A stretch of 64,000 nucleotides of DNA, from the NCBI RefSeq assembly GCF_022539505.1, contig NC_061510.1, positions 401,804,249-401,868,248 of the forward strand, in the 5' to 3' direction. Origin of the DNA: Lolium rigidum (lineage: Eukaryota > Streptophyta > Magnoliopsida > Poales > Poaceae). A program made the position numbers and the translations under genes. Each line of letters starts with the position of its first letter. Within the stretch, counting starts at the first letter, position 1. Positions 57,592-64,000 of the stretch are shown here, in pieces. The notes under the pieces are model-generated. The model saw only the letters and a list, made by a program, of their open reading frames with translations, searched no databases and was not told the DNA's origin.

Positions 57592-59040
57592 AAAGGTATA
57601 TTGCCATCGCACCAGGGCCCGCCGGTGGGAACATGCCGGTGGTAATGGATTACGGGAAACACCGGTGCACCAGCTGGTGCGCCAGCGGTAACACAAGTTA
57701 TCCCTGTCGCACTTGCCTAATGCGTCGGCAGTAAGTTATTACAGGAAACAAAAAAAGCCGTACGGGGGCGCTTTTACAAGCATCCCCCTACAGTCAAAAT
57801 AGGAAAGCAATTGAGTCCTGCACGGATATGGATCTTGAGGCTGAGGAGGAGCTCGAGGCGACGACTCAAAAGAGTGGTCATCGGAGCTCGAGGCCGAGGA
57901 GGAGCGCATGGTCGTCGGAACTCTAGGCCATTGTCAAAGCTCTAGGCGGTGTGGTCTTCGGAGCTCGAGGCAAGGAGGGGCTCGAGGCCGAGGGATGGAG
58001 GAGGAGGTGGTGGCTCTTCGTTAGTAAGACTACTAGGAAAAGCCTTATTGCCGGCGCACCAAAAAAGGCTACTGCCGGCGCACCAGAGCCCGCCGGTGGA
58101 AACACGCTGGTGGTAATGAGTTACCGTCGGCGCACTATCTGGTGCGCCAACAATAACACGAATTATCCCCGGCGCACCAGGCCTGGTGTGCCGGCGGTAT
58201 GTTTTTTCCAAAATTAAAAAAAAAGGCCGATCCAGATCTAGCTCGGGTTCATGTATCTCGGGTTTGTCCTCGAAAACAGTGGTCGTGCGCCGCCTTTTTG
58301 TCGTTTCCGCGCCGGTGTAGGAGTAGGAGGAGGATGAGGCTGGAGGTGGTGGTTTAGGAGGAGGAGGAGGAGGAGGAGGAGGAGAAGGCCGGAGGTGGAG
58401 GTGGAGGAGGATGAGGAGGAGGAGAAGGAGAAGGCTGGAGGTGGAGGCCCGAGGTGGAGGAGGTCACCGGAGGAGGAGGAGGTCACCGGAGGAGGAGGAG
58501 GTCAATGGAGTAGTAGGACGAGGAGGCCGTCGGTGAGAATTAGAAGGAGAAGAGGAGGAGGGAAAGAAGAGAAGGGGAGAAGTGAGGAAGGAGAAGAGGG
58601 AGGTGAGCCGTCTTGAATATATAGTCTTGGTTACCACCGGCACACCTAATGCGGCGGTGCACCGGGGGTAATTTTTTGTTTTTTACCAAAACCTAAAAGC
58701 TCAAAAAATTCATGTTCCTGTTTTGAATTTGACGAATCCATTTTTTGTCCAAACGATCGTAGGTTGTTGAATTCGAATAGGAAATTTTGCGTAGATACTT
58801 TTTGATATAAAAAAGTTTTTCATCGGAGGTCATATGAAACCAGAATTCCCATTTTACCAAAAAATGACGCCATTTTTCATAATATATCGAAATTGATGTT
58901 TTTAAATTTTCATTAAGACTAGATGGCATAACACATGGTCATCTAGAAGGATTTAAATTTTTGAAATTTCTATCACTTTTTTTTTATTTTTTTAAAAAAC
59001 TGAAAAGGCGGTTCGGGGGGGGGGGGTTGTGGAGAGAAAA
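57592..59040. mobile_element. CACTA transposon debris next to the inverted LTR
   Basis: Sub-terminal GCCGGCGCACC-type repeats occur at 57592-57745 and again at 58026-58205, the second led by ACTACTAGGAAAAGCC, a CACTA end lacking its first C. A GGA-rich tract (58327-58520) and an AT-rich body (58680-59010) that is the reverse complement of 20170-20520 in unit A follow. No transposase seen. It stops where the copia LTR begins at 59043. Confidence 0.6.
58327..58520. repeat. GGA-rich low-complexity tract
   Basis: Imperfect (GGA)n with GGAGGT and GTCACCGGAGGA repeats. The glutamate- and glycine-rich frames across it are low complexity, not genes. Confidence 0.8.
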
Positions 59041-59042
59041 TC

Positions 59043-59924
59043 TGTGCTTGGGGTAGTTTTGGGATTAAATAAATTGTTTCATAGAGTTACAGAATTGCTC
59101 TGGCAAGAGTATTAAAAATTTATTAATTAACTGAATAGTTAATAACTAATATTTATTTATTTAGTATAAATAAATGTGAGGCTAAAAGTATCCCAAGAGG
59201 TATTTTGCTAATATATCAACTAAGAAACCCATATTTATGAAACTATGAAAGGAAAAAAAAAGCAAAAGAAAAGGAAAAATAGGGGGGTCCAAGGACCGGC
59301 CATCTAGGTTGGCCGAAAGCACGCCCAAGGCCAAGACTAGGCCCAGTCAATGCAAATGCAGCAATCGCTCCATGGCACCTTGGCCGATCGATCATGTTGA
59401 TCGTGCCTTGCTGCCTTGCCGATCGCTCAAGACAAGTCTAGCTTGCTACGCACACCTATAAAAGGAGGCCAGAGGCAAGCTAGGCCATTCTAATTTGGCT
59501 GCTGCCGGTTGCTCTATTTGCTTACTTTCTTTCACCCAACGTAAATATGTGAAGTTTTGTCCGTGGAAATTCTTCACTACCACCACGCCATCATGCTGCT
59601 GGACTTGATCTCATGTACCACATCTCCCCGCTTGCTAGAAAAAGGAGGAGGTCTCTACATCGAGTTATATGTGTGGCCGAGTACCTAGGTGATGCTCGAT
59701 TGCAGCACCGGAGGGATCACCATCGCGATCTTGGGATCGGCAAGTAAACGACTACATCATCCACGAGATTTAATCTCATTTCCACTTAGCGATCTGCAAA
59801 TGTATAGATCTGATCTTGTTGCTTTAATCTAGTAGATTAGATCTTGGCGTTTTCCTAGATTGAATCTGGGTTTTGCTCGTTCTTGCAGTAGAACTTTTTT
59901 GTTTTCTATGCTACGAACCATTCA
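59043..59924 (+). repeat. Copia LTR, partial inverted copy
   Basis: About 880 bp that is the reverse complement of 23325-22443 in the unit B LTR. It begins abruptly at GCTTGGGGTAGTTTTGGG, so the 5' half is missing, and ends TTCA right before a tRNA-Met-type primer site. CACTA debris abuts the truncated edge. It is either a separate insertion of the same family or an inverted fragment of the array. Confidence 0.75.
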
Positions 59925-59925
59925 G

Positions 59926-59936
59926 TGGTATCAGTG
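59926..59936 (+). other. Primer binding site, tRNA-Met type, inverted copy
   Basis: TGGTATCAGTG lies one base after the LTR end at 59924. It is a slightly mutated tRNA-Met primer site on the plus strand. Confidence 0.7.
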
Positions 59937-60278
59937 TCGTGTCTACGGGTAGATTTTGTTGCACGAGTAGAACACAATCGTTTTATGGGTGTTACTCATT
60001 TTGTTGTCTCTTCTCGCTCGTATACTGTGCATCTTGCGGCATGGTGGGATGAAACGGCCCGGGCTAATTTTACATGTCCACGTATATGAGACTTGCTACA
60101 CGCTTGACGTGCAACTTATATTGCACAAGTGGCTTTGCGGGTGTCTGTCTCTCCCACCATAGTTGAGATTCAATTTATAATTGGTGGCTTGATAATATTT
60201 TATCAATGTTGTGGTTCATGTTCGTATTTAAGAATGGTTCTTATTCGAACTCCCAAGCCACGTAAAACATACAAAGAA

Positions 60279-60945
60279 GGGATTTCTATTTTCCTGCCCC
60301 TGGCTCCTTAGTTGTACTCAGTTTTCCCCAGCTCCTTAATTTTTCCTCAGTTTTCCCCAAGCCCTTGTTTGAAACGCGCAGAAGCAGCTCAGACGGCAGG
60401 ATTCCCGTTTAGTTGACCGTTCTGTCACGTGTGGGGCCGCGTCGTGTGGGGCCTCGTCGCGTGGGGCTGGTAGAAAGGGACCGCGTGGGACAGGACGAGA
60501 CCGCGTTTGGTTGCACGTGAGCAGGAGCTGGGTTCTGTCTCTCTCGGCCCCAAATTGGCATTATTAAGAGCACCTTTTTCCCCTCTTTCTCTCTCGTCCT
60601 TTTCACCAAAATAGTATCAAATCTAGAGAAGCTTGCATTTCTGTATTTCTTCAATTATTTGTGCCTTTTGGCCCTCGTTGTTTGCCCAATATGGCAGCAA
60701 ATCTAGTACTCCCTTTGGTCCATATGTATGTAGTTAAATCTAGAAGCAAATCTCCAGGGTAATGTACGATAAATTCACAGTCATAGTAAATCGAGAAAAC
60801 AAAGACCAACAAAATATAGTAGAATAGGGATAGATAATAGGGATCCCTCCCTAGATAATAAGCTGCATACACAGCAGCCAACATAGTAACAGGTTCGAGG
60901 TTCTTCACAGCACCATCATATTAACAACATAACAACAAGGGATCC
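60279..60945. other. 3' flank of the zinc-finger gene
   Basis: No gene. CTCAGTTTTCCCC motifs at about 60318 and 60344, and AGTACTCCCTTTGGTCCATA near 60706, reminiscent of a Stowaway MITE end without a partner. The part nearest 60945 would be the 3' untranslated region of the minus-strand gene. Confidence 0.4.
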
Positions 60946-62181
60946 CTAGCTAACAACAAAGGGATCCCAACAACAAAATGGGAGGCAGCAGCAGCACACG
61001 TCCAGGACTCCGCCTACCCCATCTGGCTCTCCCTCCACTTGTTGCTGCTGCTCCCCTTGGGAGCCTTGGGCTTGAGCGGAGGCATGCGCCCGGCGGAGAT
61101 CTCCACCCGCCGCATGCTCGTGGAGGTGCATGCCGAGAGCCCCGTGCTTGGCGCGGAAGGAGTAGACGTTCACCGTCGTGCCGACCTTGGGGAAGGTGTT
61201 GCTGATGTTCTCGGCATGCGTGACGAGGCAGTTGAAGTCCGTGGCGCCGAGTCTCCGGGTGCAGAAGGGGCACCTGTAGACACCCTTGGCGAAGTAGGAG
61301 ATGTATCGGCCGACCTGCAGCCTCCGCAGCGACCTCGGCGAGTCTTGACGTCCTCCTCCTCGTCGTCGCTGCCGACGTCGCTGCCAGACATCTGATCCAT
61401 ATCAAACAGAAACTATGAGTGAATGAGTTGCAACGATGTCGAACGTGCATGATAACAAAGTTAGGAAAAATGGAGTCAGCCTCAGTTAGAGTGGGCATGA
61501 TTATATATCTACAGGGACGGTGTAAGCGAACCAAAGCTCATGCACAACAGATTTGTACATAGCAATGGTTCGCCGAACCCTCCCTGTAAAAATTTGTGCC
61601 CAACGATTCATCATAGGCAAAGAAACAGATTCCAGATCTGAACTTGAACACATTCCAGATTATTTGCAAAATTAAACGGTTGATATCTTTTGATTAGTGC
61701 ATAAACTAACTGATTGAGATCCGATGATTACTTGCATAAATTAACTGATTGAGATCCAATTATTACTTGCATAAATTAACCGAACGGCCGAACCCCAAAT
61801 CTTAAAGGAAATCAAGATGTGATCAAAACAAAATGGAATAAAATCGGCGCAAATATTAGCCCAATACTCATCCATCTACAGATCCATCTACACCAGCAAA
61901 AATAGGGTTCAAAAAGGAATGGGAAACAAAAAGGAAGCAAACCGTAGTTACCTCGTTCCATGGTCCTCCAGGAAGGTGTCGTAGGGGTTCGGGGGCGGGA
62001 CGTACGGCACCGGCTCATAGGGGTCAAATCCCGGCGGGATCTGACCGCCACCGGCGGCAGCAGCCTCCGATGCACCGGCGGCGGCGGCGACGTCCGTTGA
62101 GGGGACGGCGTCGAAGAGGGAGGCGTCGCGCTTGGAGCCGACGGCACCGTCGACGATGGGATTGGCATTCTCCTTGTCCAT
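60946..62181 (-). pseudogene. XS-type zinc-finger-like gene, two exons, frame disrupted
   Basis: Exon 1 (62181-61952): MDKENANPIVDGAVGSKRDA, an alanine/glycine-rich part and PPGFDPYEPVPYVPPPNPYD, ending at a donor AG|GTAACT. Exon 2 (from 61391, acceptor ATCAG): an acidic MSGSDVGSDDEEED stretch, then in another frame VGRYISYFAKGVYRCPFC, LGATDFNCLVTHAENI and VNVYSFRAKHGALGMHL, a C-X2-C...H...H layout like the zf-XS domain of SGS3/FDM-type RNA-silencing proteins. A basic tail (MPPLKPKAPKGSSSNKWRES) is in a third frame, stop 61016-61014. The XS RNA-binding domain and coiled coil of those proteins are absent. Frames do not join across the visible splice sites. Confidence 0.5.
61392..61951 (-). other. 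Predicted intron of the zinc-finger gene
   Basis: GTAACTACGG donor at 61951 and TGGATCAG acceptor at 61392 on the minus strand, 560 bp, T-rich as expected. It contains two near-identical ATTACTTGCATAAATTAAC stretches (near 61730 and 61765). Confidence 0.5.
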
Positions 62182-62333
62182 CTCGCCGGCAGAGGAGAGG
62201 GAGAGGGAGAGGGTTTTTTTGCTTGGGAGCTTTGGAGAAGATGATGGGACGTGAGAGAGGCGTCGTTGCATGGGCGAGTGAGAGTGACAGAGATAGTGGG
62301 AGGAGGCGTCTATAAAGGCGAGGGGTGGTTAAT
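62182..62333 (-). promoter_or_regulatory. 5' untranslated region and core promoter of the zinc-finger gene
   Basis: Pyrimidine-rich leader (CTCTCCCTCTCCCTC) before the ATG at 62181, an in-frame upstream ATG at 62271, and a TATA-like CCTTTATAGACG near 62310. The TATA match is imperfect. Confidence 0.35.
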
Positions 62334-62494
62334 GCGACCCGCGTCCTACGCGTCCACCGCTGCACGTCTTGGACTTCGCAATGCGACACGCGTCCACGAT
62401 TGCACGTCTTCGACTTCGCACCGCGACCCGCGTCTACGCGTCAACAATTGCACGTCTTCCATTTCTGCACCGCAACACGCGTCCTCGAGTCTAA
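62334..62494. repeat. GC-rich repeat, four units of ~45-50 bp
   Basis: GCGACCCGCGTC or a variant recurs at about 62334, 62382, 62423 and 62472, each followed by ...TGCACGTCTTC(G)AC/TTTCGCA. It lies directly upstream of the gene promoter. Confidence 0.8.
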
Positions 62495-63285
62495 CCCCGG
62501 AAATTTAGATATACTCAGGTATAACCTCGAGTCATATACTAGCATTTTTTGTGTGCTCAGTTTTCCCCTTGAGTGCTAATACCGGCTAGTGCAATATGCT
62601 CAGTTTTACCCTCAAGTGGCTGGTCAACAGTACAGTCAACAAATGAGATTAACTAGTTAAATGAGTCATTTAATGTGCAAAAATTCCGAAAAATAGTGGC
62701 ACATACTCATGGAGTCTTTACCACAAATTGTCAGTTCTCAAAACATAGATAAGTCATATATAAATCAAGTTTTACCACAAATTGCCACTTCTCAAAGGCC
62801 TTCTCAAATCACCTAGTAGCTATGAAGGTGCATGGTTTTCCACAATAAGCCCTTCCCAAAACAGCTTTCCCCAAAACATACTTTGTCTAAATGATGCCAC
62901 AATTCTCACACTCATGTATATTTGTATTGCAAATAGTTTGAGGTAGGCCAAGATGGGTTTCATTGTACAAAACACGCATTTTCCATTTTTTAAATCTCAT
63001 ATTTGAATCCCTTAGTCTCGTTTATTACACAGGTGCCCTTGGTTTCTTGATACTACTCAGTTTTGCCCTCTCTCTCCACAAATTCTCGCAAACGTGCAAC
63101 ATTGCTCTGATTGGTCTAGCCCATGTCACGCGGATCGTGCCCGCCGACCGTTGATCGTATGATCTAACGGGCAGGATAACCCCTCTCTCTCTCTCTGTCG
63201 GCGGTTACCTTCCACTCTCTAAGTATGCTAAAGGGCGGTTTTCTGTATTCATTTTCATGCGCTAAAAATTATAAACTCTTTTAGG
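62495..63285. other. Upstream flank with CTCAGTTTT motifs
   Basis: No gene. CTCAGTTTTNCCC-type motifs near 62558, 62600 and 63053, two partly repeated ACCACAAATTGNCA segments (62722 and 62774), and a CT run at 63182-63198. Confidence 0.4.
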
Positions 63286-63650
63286 CATTACTTTTCACGA
63301 AAAAAATGATAAACTATCACCGATTTGTTGTAGCCATTAATTTTCACGAAAAAAATAATAAACCATCACCGATTTGTTGTAGCCATTAATTTTCACGCAA
63401 AAAATGATAAACCATCACCGATTTGTTGTAGCCATTAATTTTCACGCAAAAAATGATAAACCATCACCGATTTGTTGTAGACATTAATTTTCACGCAAAA
63501 ATGATAAACCATCACCGATTTGTTGTAGCCATTAATTTTTACGCAAAAAATGATAAATCATCACCGATTTGTTGTAGCCATTAATTTTCACGCCAAAAAT
63601 GATAAACCATCACCGATTTGTTGTATCCATTACTTTTCACGCAAAAAAAT
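63286..63650. repeat. 49 bp tandem repeat array, about seven units
   Basis: CATCACCGATTTGTTGTAGC recurs every 49 bp with near-perfect identity, separated by CATTAATTTTCACGCAAAAA. Satellite-like. Confidence 0.92.
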
Positions 63651-64000
63651 CTACCTATCTTTGTATAGAAGATCGTCTGTATGATTTTTGAGGTCATTTA
63701 GAGAAGGTAGAAAAAAAATCCCTTTTGAGAAGGTCGAAAAAACCTAACTTGTTACAAAAGCTGGTTTCAGTGAGACCTAACCAAATTTGGCATACATGAT
63801 GCCATATCTATAACAACAAGGAATATCTAAAAGGGAAAGCTTCAAAAAATTTGAAATTTAGGGCGAAAATGATGCCATACATTATGCCATAACTTGTTAC
63901 AAAATCTGAAAATCAATTGGGGATTATAAAGGGAAATAAAAAGTTCGAAAAATGTAAAAACGAAACAATCTATCTATCTATGTATAGAAGATCAGCTGTA
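63651..64000. other. Right edge of the window, no gene seen
   Basis: AT-rich. ATCTNTGTATAGAAGATCNN occurs at both about 63656 and 63970, roughly 315 bp apart, hinting at a further repeat beyond the window. Confidence 0.35.

Noticed and set aside
60703..60735. Stowaway MITE end (TACTCCCTTTGGTCC)
   Set aside because: Only one weakly matching end is visible; no partner end or TA duplication was found within the usual distance.
61812..62168. 118-codon minus-strand frame overlapping zinc-finger exon 1
   Set aside because: Proline/serine/arginine-rich shadow of exon 1 in another frame that runs on into the predicted intron.
63286..63650. CRISPR-like direct repeats
   Set aside because: Units are contiguous and spacers are not unique; this is a simple tandem repeat in a plant genome.

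Overview
The window looks like repeat-rich intergenic DNA from a large grass genome, most likely Triticeae (wheat, barley, rye or a relative). This is an inference from the mobile elements: a BARE/Angela-type copia LTR, gag-pro-only gypsy elements primed by tRNA-Asp, CACTA termini of the CACTACTAGGAAA type, and a grass Helitron. No bacterial-style genes, rRNA, tRNA genes or CRISPR arrays are visible. Nearly all readable coding sequence is transposon protein or broken gene. All boundaries, identities and ages below were read by eye, without alignment software.

The first 52 kb are three direct copies of one unit of about 14 kb (A 1-22855, B 22856-38988, C 38989-52006, truncated). Each unit holds, in + coordinates: a minus-strand copia LTR; a minus-strand gag start joined to that LTR; a broken RNase H-like (RVT_3) sequence; non-coding module I with one exon-like block; a minus-strand F-box-type pseudogene; non-coding module III with a related exon-like block; a short GC-rich block; an LTR-like scrap; CACTA debris with palindromes; a minus-strand gag C-terminus; and the leader plus tRNA-Met primer site leading into the next LTR. 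The copies differ by clean later insertions whose empty sites survive in the sister copies. Unit A gained an 8.15 kb gypsy element (10307-18460, TSD ATGAT) and a tandem MITE dimer (6899-7678). Unit B gained a 2.6 kb Helitron (24887-27500). Unit C gained one MITE (44362-44753) and a 2548 bp internal tandem duplication (45094-47641 / 47642-50189). The triplication therefore predates all of these.

From 52007 to 57590 lie a truncated LTR, then a second gypsy element (LTR 53146-54661, gag from 54777). Its gag is interrupted by a 1.9 kb CACTA-type element with about 262 bp near-identical inverted ends and nine internal repeats of about 136 bp. Further CACTA debris (57592-59040) abuts an inverted partial copy of the same copia LTR (59043-59924) with its primer site and leader, ending near 60278.

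The last 3.7 kb is the only stretch resembling a host gene: a minus-strand two-exon gene (about 62181-60946) with an XS-type zinc-finger segment. Its blocks lie in different frames, so it is probably degraded or mis-modelled. CTCAGTTTT-type motifs occur on both sides of it, and it is followed by a GC-rich repeat upstream and a 49 bp satellite-like array. Three 100-base N runs mark scaffold gaps.
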